Of a stretch of DNA of 64,000 bases, positions 22,201 through 35,869 are shown one piece after another; positions within the stretch are counted from its first letter, which is position 1; the number at the start of each line of letters is the position of its first letter. This DNA comes from Eunapius fragilis. Lineage: Eukaryota > Porifera > Demospongiae > Spongillida > Spongillidae. Location: assembly GCA_963681505.1 (NCBI GenBank), contig OY811980.1, positions 124,001 through 188,000 of the forward strand, written 5' to 3'. The notes beneath the pieces are model-generated. The model was not told the DNA's origin and made no database searches. It worked only from the letters and a program-made list of their open reading frames with translations. A program made the translations under genes and the position numbers.

Positions 22201-25200
22201 AAAAATTTCCCATAGAAATGTATGGGTGGGAACCTACTTTTGAATCGCTTGGTAAACCCATACCAAAGCAGGTATGCTCGGGGTGGCATTAAAATGAGAT
22301 AGAGAAGTGGTTTCTGCTATCTTCTATGTGTGCAGTGGTTTGCTCATATTGCATGTCTCATCAACACCTCGATGCTAAGATAGTCAATATTTCCCATAGA
22401 GATGTATGGGTGGTTTCCCATAGAAATGTATGGGTGGGAACCTACATTTGAATCGCTTGGTAAACCCATACCAAAGCAGGTATGCTCGGGGTGGCATTAA
22501 AAAGAGATAGAGGAGTGGTTACTGCTATCTTCCATGTGTGCAGTGGTTTGCTCATATTGCATGTCTCATCAACACCTCGATGCTAAGATAGTCAATATTT
22601 CCCATAGAGATGTATGGGTGGTTTCCCATAGGAATGTATGGGTGGGAACCTACTTTTGAATCGCTTGGTGAACCCATACCAAAGCAGGTATCCTCGGGGT
22701 GGCATTTAAAACAGATAGAGGAATGGTTACTGCTATCTTCCATGTGTGCAGTGGTTTGCTCATATTGCATGTCTCATCAACACCTCGATGCTAAGATAGT
22801 CAAAAATTTCCCATAGAAATGTATGGGTGGGAACCTACTTTTGAATCGCTTGGTAAACCCATACCAAAGCAGGTATGCTCGGGGTGGCATTTAAATCTGA
22901 TAGAGGAATGGTTACTGCTATCTTCCATGTGTGCAGTGGTTTGCTCATATTGCATGTCTCATCAACACCTCGATGCTAAGATAGTCAAAAAATTTCCCAT
23001 AGAAATGTATGGGTGGGAACCTACTTTTGAATCGCTTGGTAAACCCATACCAAAGCAGGTATGCTCGGGGTGGCATTAAAAAGAGATAGAGGAGTGGTTA
23101 CTGCTATCTTCCATGTGTGCAGTGGTTTGCTCATATTGCATGTCTCATCAACACCTCGATGCTAAGATAGTCAATCTTTCCCATAGAGATGTATGGGTGG
23201 TTTCCCATAGGAATGTATGGGTTGGAACCTACTTTTGAATCGCTTGGTTAACCCATACCGAAGCAGGTATGCTCAGGATGGCATTTAAAACAGATAGAGG
23301 AATGGTTACTGCTATCTTCCATGTGTGCAGTGGTTTGCTCATATTGCATGTCTCATCAACACCTCGATGCAAAGATAGTCAAAAATTTCCCATAGAAATG
23401 TATGGGTGGGAACCTACTTTTGAATCGCTTGGTAAACCCATACCAAAGCAGGTATGCTCGGGGTGGCATTAAAAAGAGATAGAGGAGTGGTTACAGCTAT
23501 CTTCCATGTGTGCAGTGGTTTGCTCATTTTGCATGTCTCATCATCACCTCGATGCTAAGATAGTCAATATTTCCCATAGAGATGTATGGGTGGGAACCTA
23601 CTTTTAAATCGCTTGGTAAACCCATACCAAAGCAGGTATGCTCGGGGTGGCATTAAAAAGAGATAGAGGAGTGGTTACTGCTATCTTCCATGTGTGCAGT
23701 GGTTTGCTCATATTGCATGTCTCATCAACACCTCGATGCTAAGATAGTCAATCTTTCCCATAGAGATGTATGGGTGGTTTCCCATAGGAATGTATGGGTT
23801 GGAACCTACTTTTGAATCGCTTGGTTAACCCATACCGAAGCAGGTATGCTCAGGATGGCATTTAAAACAGATAGAGGAATGGTTACTGCTATCTTCCATG
23901 TGTGCAGTGGTTTGCTCATATTGCATGTCTCATCAACACCTCGATGCTAAGATAGTCAAAAATTTCCCATAGAAATGTATGGGTGGGAACCTACTTTTGA
24001 ATCGCTTGGTAAACCCTTACCAAAGCAGGTATGCTCGGGGTGGCATTAAAAAGAGATAGAGGAGTGGTTACTGCTATCTTCCATGTGTGCAGTGGTTTGC
24101 TCTTATTGCATGTCTCATCAACACCTCGATGCTAAGATAGTCAATATTTCCCATAGAGATGTATGGGTGGTTTCCCATAGGAATGTATGGGTGGGAACCT
24201 ACTTTTGAATCGCTTGGTGAACCCATACCAAAGCAGGTATCCTCGGGGTGGCATTTAAAACAGATAGAGGAATGGTTACTGCTATCTTCCATGTTTGCAG
24301 TGGTTTGCTCATATTGCATGTCTCATCAACACCTCGATGCTAAGATAGTCAATATTTCCCATAGAAATGTATGGGTGGGAACCTACTTTTGAATCGCTTG
24401 GTAAACCCATACCAAAGCAGGTATGCTCGGGGTGGCATTAAAAAGAGATAGAGGAGTGGTTACTGCTATCTTCCATGTGTGCAGTGGTTTGCTCATATTG
24501 CATGTCTCATCAACACCTCGATGCAAAGATAGTCAAAAATTTCCCATAGAAATGTATGGGTGGGAACCTACTTTTGAATCGCTTGGTAAACCCATACCAA
24601 AGCAGGTATGCTCGGGGTGGCATTAAAAAGAGATAGAGGAGTGGTTACAGCTATCTTCCATGTGTGCAGTGGTTTGCTCATTTTGCATGTCTCATCATCA
24701 CCTCGATGCTAAGATAGTCAATATTTCCCATAGAGATGTATGGGTGGGAACCTACTTTTAAATCGCTTGGTAAACCCATACCAAAGCAGGTATGCTCGGG
24801 GTGGCATTAAAAAGAGATAGAGGAGTGGTTACTGCTATCTTCCATGTGTGCAGTGGTTTGCTCATATTGCATGTCTCATCAACACCTCGATGCTAAGATA
24901 GTCAATCTTTCCCATAGAGATGTATGGGTGGTTTCCCATAGGAATGTATGGGTTGGAACCTACTTTTGAATCGCTTGGTTAACCCATACCGAAGCAGGTA
25001 TGCTCAGGATGGCATTTAAAACAGATAGAGGAATGGTTACTGCTATCTTCCATGTGTGCAGTGGTTTGCTCATATTGCATGTCTCATCAACACCTCGATG
25101 CTAAGATAGTCAAAAATTTCCCATAGAAATGTATGGGTGGGAACCTACTTTTGAATCGCTTGGTAAACCCTTACCAAAGCAGGTATGCTCGGGGTGGCAT

Positions 25201-27125
25201 TAAAAAGAGATAGAGGAGTGGTTACTGCTATCTTCCATGTGTGCAGTGGTTTGCTCTTATTGCATGTCTCATCAACACCTCGATGCTAAGATAGTCAATA
25301 TTTCCCATAGAGATGTATGGGTGGTTTCCCATAGGAATGTATGGGTGGGAACCTACTTTTGAATCGCTTGGTGAACCCATACCAAAGCAGGTATCCTCGG
25401 GGTGGCATTTAAAACAGATAGAGGAATGGTTACTGCTATCTTCCATGTTTGCAGTGGTTTGCTCATATTGCATGTCTCATCAACACCTCGATGCTAAGAT
25501 AGTCAATATTTCCCATAGAAATGTATGGGTGGGAACCTACTTTTGAATCGCTTGGTAAACCCATACCAAAGCAGGTATGCTCGGGGTGGCATTAAAAAGA
25601 GATAGAGGAGTGGTTACTGCTATCTTCCATGTGTGCAGTGGTTTGCTCATATTGCATGTCTCATCAACACCTCGATGCTAAGATAGTCAAAAAATTTCCC
25701 ATAGATATGTATGGGTGGGAACCTACTTTTGAATCGCTTGGTAAACCCATACCAAAGCAGGTATGCTCGGGGTGGCATTAAAAAAAGATAGAGAAGTGGT
25801 TACTGCTATCTTCCATGTGTGCAGTGGTTTGCTCATATTGCATGTCTCATCAACACCTCGATGCTAAGATAGTCAATATTTCCCATAGAAATGTATGGGT
25901 GGGAACCTACTTTTGAATCGCTTGGTAAACCCATACCAAAGGAGGAATGCTCGGGGTGGCATTAAAAAGAGATAGAGGAGTGGTTACTGCTATCTTCCAT
26001 GTGTTCAGTGGTTTGCTCATATTGCATGTCTCATCAACACCTCGATGCTAAGATAGTCAAAAATTTCACATAGAAATGTATGGGTGGGAACCTACTTTTG
26101 AATCGCTTGGTAAACCCATACCAAAGCAGGTATGCTCGGGGTGGCATTAAAAAGAGATAGAGGAGTGGTTACTGCTATCTTCCATGTGTGCAGTGGTTTG
26201 CTCATATTGCATGTCTCATCAACACCTCGATGCTAAGATAGTCAAAAAATTTCCCATAGAAATGTATGGGTGGGAACCTACTTTTGAATCGCTTGGTAAA
26301 CCGATACCAAAGCAGGTATGCTCGGGGTGGCATTAAAATGAGATAGAGAAGTGGTTTCTGCTATCTTCTATGTGTGCAGTGGTTTGCTCATATTGCATGT
26401 CTCATCAACACCTCGATGCTAAGATAGTCAATATTTCCCATAGAGATGTATGGGTGGTTTCCCATAGAAATGTATGGGTGGGAACCTACATTTGAATCGC
26501 TTGGTAAACCCATACCAAAGCAGGTATGCTCGGGGTGGCATTAAAAAGAGATAGAGGAGTGGTTACTGCTATCTTCCATGTGTGCAGTGGTTTGCTCATA
26601 TTGCATGTCTCATCAACACCTCGATGCTAAGATAGTCAATATTTCCCATAGAGATGTATGGGTGGTTTCCCATAGGAATGTATGGGTGGGAACCTACTTT
26701 TGAATCGCTTGGTGAACCCATACCAAAGCAGGTATCCTCGGGGTGGCATTTAAAACAGATAGAGGAATGGTTACTGCTATCTTCCATGTGTGCAGTGGTT
26801 TGCTCATATTGCATGTCTCATCAACACCTCGATGCTAAGATAGTCAAAAATTTCCCATAGAAATGTATGGGTGGGAACCTACTTTTGAATCGCTTGGTAA
26901 ACCCATACCAAAGCAGGTATGCTCGGGGTGGCATTTAAATCTGATAGAGGAATGGTTACTGCTATCTTCCATGTGTGCAGTGGTTTGCTCATATTGCATG
27001 TCTCATCAACACCTCGATGCTAAGATAGTCAAAAAATTTCCCATAGAAATGTATGGGTGGGAACCTACTTTTGAATCGCTTGGTAAACCCATACCAAAGC
27101 AGGTATGCTCGGGGTGGCATTAAAA
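22200..27125 (+). repeat. Mosaic of duplicated satellite segments (offsets 2,890, 1,154 and 4,044 bp)
   Basis: The rare 'gatgcaaag' marker at 20476 reappears at 23366 (offset 2,890) and at 24520 (offset 1,154), with the flanking variant order preserved. About 21.5-23.08 kb recurs at 25.55-27.12 kb at an offset of 4,044 bp, including the catttaaatctg monomers at 22889 and 26933. Around 24,440-24,520 the variant order switches from that seen near 21.5 kb to that seen near 23.3 kb, which marks an exchange junction. Only satellite monomers are present. Confidence 0.82.
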
Positions 27126-30100
27126 AGAGATAGAGGAGTGGTTACTGCTATCTTCCATGTGTGCAGTGGTTTGCTCATATTGCATGTCTCATCAACACCT
27201 CGATGCTAAGATAGTCAATATTTCCCATAGAGATGTATGGGTGGTTTCCCATAGAAATGTATGGGTGGGAACCTACTTTTGAATCGCTTGGTAAACCCAT
27301 ACCAAAGCAGGAATGCTCGGGGTGGCATTAAAAAGAGATAGAGGAGTGGTTACTGCTATCTTCCATGTGTGCAGTGGTTTGCTCATATTGCATGTCTCAT
27401 CAACACCTCGATGCTAAGATAGTCAAAAATTTCCCATAGAAATGTATGGGTGGGAACCTACTTTTGAATCGCTTGGTAAACCCATACCAAAGCAGGTATG
27501 CTCTGGTGGCATTAAAAAGAGATAGAGGAGTGGTTACTGCTATCTTCCATGTGTGCAGTGGTTTGCTCATATTGCATGTCTCATCAACACCTCGATGCTA
27601 AGATAGTCAAAAATTTTCCCATAGAAATGTATGGGTGGGACCTACTTTTGAATCGCTTGGTAAACCCATACCAAAGCAGGTATGCTCGGGGTGGCATTAA
27701 AAAGAGATAGAGGAGTGGTTACTGCTATCTTCCATGTGTGCAGTGGTTTGCTCATATTGCATGTCTCATCAACACCTCGATGCTAAGATAGTCAATATTT
27801 CCCATAGAGATGTATGGGTGGTTTCCCATAGGAATGTATGGGTGGGAACCTACTTTTGAATCGCTTGGTAAACCCATACCAAAGCAGGTATCCTCGGGGT
27901 GGCATTTAAAACAGATAGAGGAATGGTTACTGCTATCTTCCATGTGTGCAGTGGTTTGCTCATATTGCATGTCTCATCAACACCTCGATGCTAAGATAGT
28001 CAAAAATTTCCCATAGAAATGTATGGGTGGGAACCTACTTTTTAATCGCTTGGTAAACCCATACCAAAGCAGGTATGCTCGGGGTGGCATTAAAAAGAGA
28101 TAGAGGAGTGGTTAAAGTATCTTCCATGTGTGCAGTGGTTTGCTCATATTGCATGTCTCATCACCACCTCGATGCTAAGATAGTCAATCTTTCCCATAGA
28201 GATGTATGGGTGGTTTCCCATAGGAATGTATGGGTTGGAACCTACTTTTGAATCGCTTGGTTAACCCATACCGAAGCAGGTATGCTCAGGGTGGCATTTA
28301 AAACAGATAGAGGAATGGTTACTGCTATCTTCCATGTGTGCAGTGGTTTGCTCATATTGCATGTCTCATCAACACCTCGATGCTAAAATAGTCAAAAATT
28401 TCCCATAGAAATGTATGGGTGGGAACATACTTTTGAATCGCTTGGTAAACCCATACCAAAGCAGGTATGCTCGGGGTGGCATTATAAAGAGATAGAGGAG
28501 TGGTTACTGCTATCTTCCATGTGTGCAGTGGTTTGCTCATATTGCATGTCTCATCAACACCTCGATGCTAAGATAGTCAATATTTCCCATAGAGATGTAT
28601 GGGTGGTTTCCCATAGAAATGTATGGGTGGGAACCTACTTTTGAATCGCTTGGTAAACCCATACCAAAGCAGGAATGCTCGGGGTGGCATTAAAAAGAGA
28701 TAGAGGAGTGGTTACTGCTATCTTCCATGTGTGCAGTGGTTTGCTCATATTCCATGTCTCATCAACACCTCGATGCTAAGATAGTCAAAAATTTCCCATA
28801 GAAATGTATGGGTGGGAACCTACTTTTGAATCGCTTGGTAAACCCATACCAAAGCAGGTATGCTCGGGGTGGCATTAAAAAGAGATAGAGGAGTGGTTAC
28901 TGCTATCTTCCATGTGTGCAGTGGTTTGCTCATATTGCATGTCTCATCAACACCTCGATGCTAAGATAGTCAAAAAATTTCCCATAGAAATGTATGGGTG
29001 GGAACGTACTTTTGAATCGCTTGGTAAACCCATACCAAAGCAGGTATGCTCGGGGTGGCATTAAAAAGAGATAGAGGAGTGGTTACTGCTATCTTCCATG
29101 TGTGCAGTGGTTTGCTCATATTGCATGTCTCATCAACACCTCGATGCTAAGATAGTCAATATTTCCCATAGAGATGTATGGGTGGTTTCCCATAGGAATG
29201 TATGGGTGGGAACCTACTTTTGAATCGCTTGGTAAACCCATACCAAAGCAGGTATCCTCGGAGTGGCATTTAAAACAGATAGAGGAATGGTTACTGCTAT
29301 CTTCCATGTGTGCAGTGGTTTGCTCATATTGCATGTCTCATCAACACCTCGATGCTAAGATAGTCAAAAATTTCCCATAGAAATGTATGGGTGGGAACCT
29401 ACTTTTGAATTGCTTGGTAAACCCATACCAAAGCAGGTATGCTCGGGGTGGCATTAAAAAGAGATAGAGGAGTGGTTACTGCTATCTTCCATGTGTGCAG
29501 TGGTTTGCTCATATTGCATGTCTCATCAACACCTCGATGCTAAGATAGTCAATCTTTCCCATACAGATGTATGGGTGGTTTCCCATAGGAATGTATGGGT
29601 TGAAACCTACTTTTGAATCGCTTGGTTAACCCATACCGAAGCAGGTATGCTCAGGGTGGCATTTAAAACAGATAGAGGAATGGTTACTGCTATCTTCCAT
29701 GTGTGCAGTGGTTTGCTCATATTGCATGTCTCATCAACACCTCGATGCTAAGATAGTCAAAAATTTCCCATAGAAATGTATGGGTGGGAACCTACTTTTG
29801 AATCGCTTGGTAAACCCTTACCAAAGCAGGTATGCTCTGGTGGCATTAAAAAGAGATAGAGGAGTGGTTACTGCTATCTTCCATGTGTGCAGTGGTTTGC
29901 TCATATTGCATGTCTCATCAACACCTCGATGCTAAGATAGTCAAAAAATTTCCCATAGAAATGTATGGGTGGGAACATACTTTTGAATCGCTTGGTAAAC
30001 CCATACCAAAGCAGGTATGCTCGGGGTGGCATTATAAAGAGATAGAGGAGTGGTTAAAGTATCTTCCATGTGTGCAGTGGTTTGCTCATATTGCATGTCT

Positions 30101-32275
30101 CATCACCACCTCGATGCTAAGATAGTCAATCTTTCCCATAGAGATGTATGGGTGGTTTCCCATAGGAATGTATGGGTTGGAACCTACTTTTGAATCGCTT
30201 GGTTAACCCATACCGAAGCAGGTATGCTCAGGGTGGCATTTAAAACAGATAGAGGAATGGTTACTGCTATCTTCCATGTGTGCAGTGGTTTGCTCATATT
30301 GCATGTCTCATCAACACCTCGATGCTAAGATAGTCAAAAATTTCCCATAGAAATGTATGGGTGGGAACATACTTTTGAATCGCTTGGTAATCCCATACCA
30401 AAGCAGGTATGCTCGGGGTGGCATTATAAAGAGATAGAGGAGTGGTTACTGCTATCTTCCATGTGTGCAGTGGTTTGCTCATATTGCATGTCTCATCAAC
30501 ACCTCGATGCTAAGATAGTCAATATTTCCCATAGAGATGTATGGGTGGTTTCCCATAGGAATGTATGGGTGGGAACCTACTTTTGAATCGCTTGGTAAAC
30601 CCATACCAAAGCAGGTATCCTCGGGGTGGCATTTAAAACAGATAGAGGAATGGTTACTGCTATCTTCCATGTGTGCAGTGGTTTGCTCATATTGCATGTC
30701 TCATCAACACCTCGATGCTAAGATAGTCAAAAATTTCCCATAGAAATGTATGGGTGGGAACCTACTTTTAAATCGCTTGGTTAACCCATACCAAAGCAGG
30801 TATGCTCGGGGTGGCATTAAAAAGAGATAGAGGAGTGGTTACTGCTATCTTCCATGTAGGCAGTGGTTTGCTCATATTGCATGTCTCATCAACACCTCGA
30901 TGCTAAGATAGTCAATCTTTCCCATAGAGATGTATGGGTGGTTTCCCATAGGAATGTATGGGTTGGAACCTACTTTTGAATCGCTTGGTTAACCCATACC
31001 GAAGCAGGTATGCTCAGGATGGCATTTAAAACAGATAGAGGAATGGTTACTGCTATCTTCCATGTGTGCAGTGGTTTGCTCATATTGCATGTCTCATCAA
31101 CACCTCGATGCTAAGATAGTCAAAAATTTCCCATAGAAATGTATGGGTGGGAACCTACTTTTGAATCGCTTGGTAAACCCATACCAAAGCAGGTATGCTC
31201 GGGGTGGCATTAAAAAGAGATAGAGGAGTGGTTACTGCTATCTTCCATGTGTGCAGTGGTTTGCTCATTTTGGATGTCTCATCATCACCTCGATGCTAAG
31301 ATAGTCAATATTTCCCATAGAGATGTATGGGTGGTTTCCCATAGGAATGTATGGGTGGGAACCTACTTTTGAATCGCTTGGTAAACCCATACCAAAGCAG
31401 GTATGCTCGGGGTGGCATTAAAAAGGGATAGAGGAGTGGTTACTGCTATCTTCCATGTGTGCAGTGGTTTGCTCATATTGCATGTCTCATCAACACCTCG
31501 ATGCTAAGATAGTCAATCTTTCCCATAGAGATGTATGGGTGGTTTCCCATAGGAATGTATGGGTTGGAACCTACTTTTGAATCGCTTGGTTAACCCATAC
31601 CGAAGCAGGTATGCTCAGGATGGCATTTAAAACAGATAGAGGAATGGTTACTGCTATCTTCCATGTGTGCAGTGGTTTGCTCATATTGCATGTCTCATCA
31701 ACACCTCGATGCTAAGATAGTCAAAAATTTCCCATAGAAATGTATGGGTGGGAACCTACTTTTGAATCGCTTGGTAAACCCTTACCAAAGCAGGTATGCT
31801 CGGGGTGGCATTAAAAAGAGATAGAGGAGTGGTTACTGCTATCTTCCAAGTGTGCAGTGGTTTGCTCTTATTGCATGTCTCATCAACACCTCGATGCTAA
31901 GATAGTCAAAAATTTCCCATAGAAATGTATGGGTGGGAACCTACTTTTGAATCGCTTGGTAAACCCTTACCAAAGCAGGTATCCTCGGGGTGGCATTCAA
32001 CAGAGATAGTGGAGTGGTTACTGCTATCTTCCATGTGTGCAGTGGTTTGCTCATATTGCATGTCTCATCAACACCTCGATGCTAAGATAGTCAATATTTC
32101 CCATAGTGATGTATGGGTGGTTTCCCATAGAAATGTATGGGTGGGAACCTACTTTTGAATCGCTTGGCAAACCCATACCAAAGCAGGTATCCTCGGGGTG
32201 GCATTCAACAGAGATAGTGGAGTGGTTACTGCTATCTTCCATGTGTGCAGTGGTTTCCTCATATTGCATGTCTCA

Positions 32276-35200
32276 TCAGCACCTCGATGCTAAGATAGTC
32301 AATCTTTCCCATAGAGATGTATGGGTGGTTTCCCATAGGAATGTATGGGTTGGAATCTACTTTTGAATCGCTTGGTTAACCCATACCGAAGCAGGTATGC
32401 TCAGGGTGGCATTTAAAACAGATAGAGGACTGGTTACTGCTATCTTCCATGTGTGCAGTGGTTTGCTCATATTGCATGTCTCATCAACACCTCGATGCTA
32501 AGATAGTCAATATTTCCCATAGAGATGTATGGGTGGTTTCACATAGGAATGTATGGGTGGGAACCTACTTTTGAATCGCTTGGTAAACCCATACCAAAGC
32601 AGGTATCCTCGGGGTGGCATTTAAAACAGATAGAGGAATGGTTACTGCTATCTTCCATGTGTGCAGTGGTTTGCTCATATTGCATGTCTCATCAACACCT
32701 CGATGCTAAGATAGTCAATCTTTCCCATAGAGATGTATGGGTAGGAATGTATGGGTTGGAACCTACTTTTGAATGGCTTGGTTAACCCATACCGAAGCAG
32801 GTATGCTCGGGGTGGCATTTAAATCTGATAGAGGAATGGTTACTGCTATCTTCCATGTGTGCAGTGGTTTGCTCATATTGCATGTCTCATCAACACCTCG
32901 ATGCTAAGATAGTCAAAAATTTCCCATAGAAATGTATGGGTGGGAACCTACTTTTGAATCGCTTTGCAAACCCATACCAAAGCAGGTATCCTCGGGGTGG
33001 CATTCAACAGAGATAGTGGAGTGGTTACTGCTATCTTCCATGTGTGCAGTGGTTTGCTCATATTGCATGTCTCATCAACACCTCGATGCTAAGATAGTCA
33101 ATATTTCCCATAGTGATGTATGGGTGGTTTCCCATAGAAATGTATGGGTGGGAACCTACTTTTGAATCGCTTGGCAAACCCATACCAAAGCAGGTATCCT
33201 CGGGGTGGCATTCAACAGAGATAGTGGAGTGGTTACTGCTATCTTCCATGTGTGCAGTGGTTTCCTCATATTGCATGTCTCATCAACACCTCGATGCTAA
33301 GATAGTCAATATTTCACATAGTGATGTATGGGTGGTTTCCCATAGGAATGTATGGGTGGGAACCTACTTTTGAATCGCTTGGTAAACCCATACCAAAGCA
33401 GGTATCCTCGGGGTGGCATTTAAAACAGATAGAGGAGTGGTTACTGCTATCTTCCATGTGTGCAGTGGTTTGCTCATATTGCATGTCTCATCAGCACCTC
33501 GATGCTAAGATAGTCAATCTTTCCCATAGAGATGTATGGGTGGTTTCCCATAGGAATGTATGGGTTGGAATCTACTTTTGAATCGCTTGGTTAACCCATA
33601 CCGAAGCAGGTATGCTCAGGGTGGCATTTAAAACAGATAGAGGACTGGTTACTGCTATCTTCCATGTGTGCAGTGGTTTGCTCATATTGCATGTCTCATC
33701 AACACCTCGATGCTAAGATAGTCAATATTTCCCATAGAGATGTATGGGTGGTTTCACATAGGAATGTATGGGTGGGAACCTACTTTTGAATCGCTTGGTA
33801 AACCCATACCAAAGCAGGTATCCTCGGGGTGGCATTTAAAACAGATAGAGGAATGGTTACTGCTATCTTCCATGTGTGCAGTGGTTTGCTCATATTGCAT
33901 GTCTCATCAACACCTCGATGCTAAGATAGTCAATCTTTCCCATAGAGATGTATGGGTAGGAATGTATGGGTTGGAACCTACTTTTGAATGGCTTGGTTAA
34001 CCCATACCGAAGCAGGTATGCTCGGGGTGGCATTTAAATCTGATAGAGGAATGGTTACTGCTATCTTCCATGTGTGCAGTGGTTTGCTCATATTGCATGT
34101 CTCATCAACACCTCGATGCTAAGATAGTCAAAAATTTCCCATAGAAATGTATGGGTGGGAACCTACTTTTGAATCGCTTTGCAAACCCATACCAAAGCAG
34201 GTATCCTCGGGGTGGCATTCAACAGAGATAGTGGAGTGGTTACTGCTATCTTCCATGTGTGCAGTGGTTTGCTCATATTGCATGTCTCATCAACACCTCG
34301 ATGCTAAGATAGTCAATATTTCCCATAGTGATGTATGGGTGGTTTCCCATAGAAATGTATGGGTGGGAACCTACTTTTGAATCGCTTGGCAAACCCATAC
34401 CAAAGCAGGTATCCTCGGGGTGGCATTCAACAGAGATAGTGGAGTGGTTACTGCTATCTTCCATGTGTGCAGTGGTTTCCTCATATTGCATGTCTCATCA
34501 ACACCTCGATGCTAAGATAGTCAATATTTCACATAGTGATGTATGGGTGGTTTCCCATAGGAATGTATGGGTGGGAACCTACTTTTGAATCGCTTGGTAA
34601 ACCCATACCAAAGCAGGTATCCTCGGGGTGGCATTTAAAACAGATAGAGGAGTGGTTACTGCTATCTTCCATGTGTGCAGTGGTTTGCTCATATTGCATG
34701 TCTCATCAGCACCTCGATGCTAAGATAGTCAATCTTTCCCATAGAGATGTATGGGTGGTTTCCCATAGGAATGTATGGGTTGGAATCTACTTTTGAATCG
34801 CTTGGTTAACCCATACCGAAGCAGGTATGCTCAGGGTGGCATTTAAAACAGATAGAGGACTGGTTACTGCTATCTTCCATGTGTGCAGTGGTTTGCTCAT
34901 ATTGCATGTCTCATCAACACCTCGATGCTAAGATAGTCAATATTTCCCATAGAGATGTATGGGTGGTTTCACATAGGAATGTATGGGTGGGAACCTACTT
35001 TTGAATCGCTTGGTAAACCCATACCAAAGCAGGTATCCTCGGGGTGGCATTTAAAACAGATAGAGGAATGGTTACTGCTATCTTCCATGTGTGCAGTGGT
35101 TTGCTCATATTGCATGTCTCATCAACACCTCGATGCTAAGATAGTCAATCTTTCCCATAGAGATGTATGGGTAGGAATGTATGGGTTGGAACCTACTTTT

Positions 35201-35575
35201 GAATCGCTTGGTTAACCCATACCGAAGCAGGTATGCTCGGGGTGGCATTTAAATCTGATAGAGGAATGGTTACTGCTATCTTCCATGTGTGCAGTGGTTT
35301 GCTCATATTGCATGTCTCATCAACACCTCGATGCTAAGATAGTCAAAAATTTCCCATAGAAATGTATGGGTGGGAACCTACTTTTGAATCGCTTTGCAAA
35401 CCCATACCAAAGCAGGTATCCTCGGGGTGGCATTCAACAGAGATAGTGGAGTGGTTACTGCTATCTTCCATGTGTGCAGTGGTTTGCTCATATTGCATGT
35501 CTCATCAACACCTCGATGCTAAGATAGTCAATATTTCCCATAGTGATGTATGGGTGGTTTCCCATAGGAATGTAT
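32276..35575 (+). repeat. Higher-order repeat, six-monomer unit of 1,215 bp, about 2.7 copies
   Basis: From the first to the second copy the 'gaa(c/t)ctac' anchors fall at 33360, 33568, 33776, 33974, 34159, 34367 and 34575. This gives monomers of 208, 208, 198, 185, 208 and 208 bp, which sum to 1,215. The marker 'tcagcacctcg' recurs at 32276 and 33491 at the same offset, and the 198-bp monomer with a truncated linker recurs near 32745, 33960 and 35175. The cattcaacagag variant is confined to this neighbourhood. Copies are nearly identical, so the amplification is recent relative to monomer divergence. Confidence 0.9.
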
Positions 35576-35869
35576 GGGTGGGAACCTACTTTTGAATCGC
35601 TTGGTAAACCCATACCAAAGCAGGTATCCTCGGGGTGGCATTTAAAACAGATAGAGGAATGGTTACTGCTATCTTCCATGTGTGCAGTGGTTTGCTCATA
35701 TTGCATGTCTCATCAACACCTCGATGCTAAGATAGTCAATATTTCCCATAGTGATGTATGGGTGGTTTCCCATAGGAATGTATGGGTGGGAACCTACTTT
35801 TGAATCGCTTGGTAAACCCATACCAAAGCAGGTATCCTCGGGGTGGCATTTAAAAGAGATAGAGGAGTG

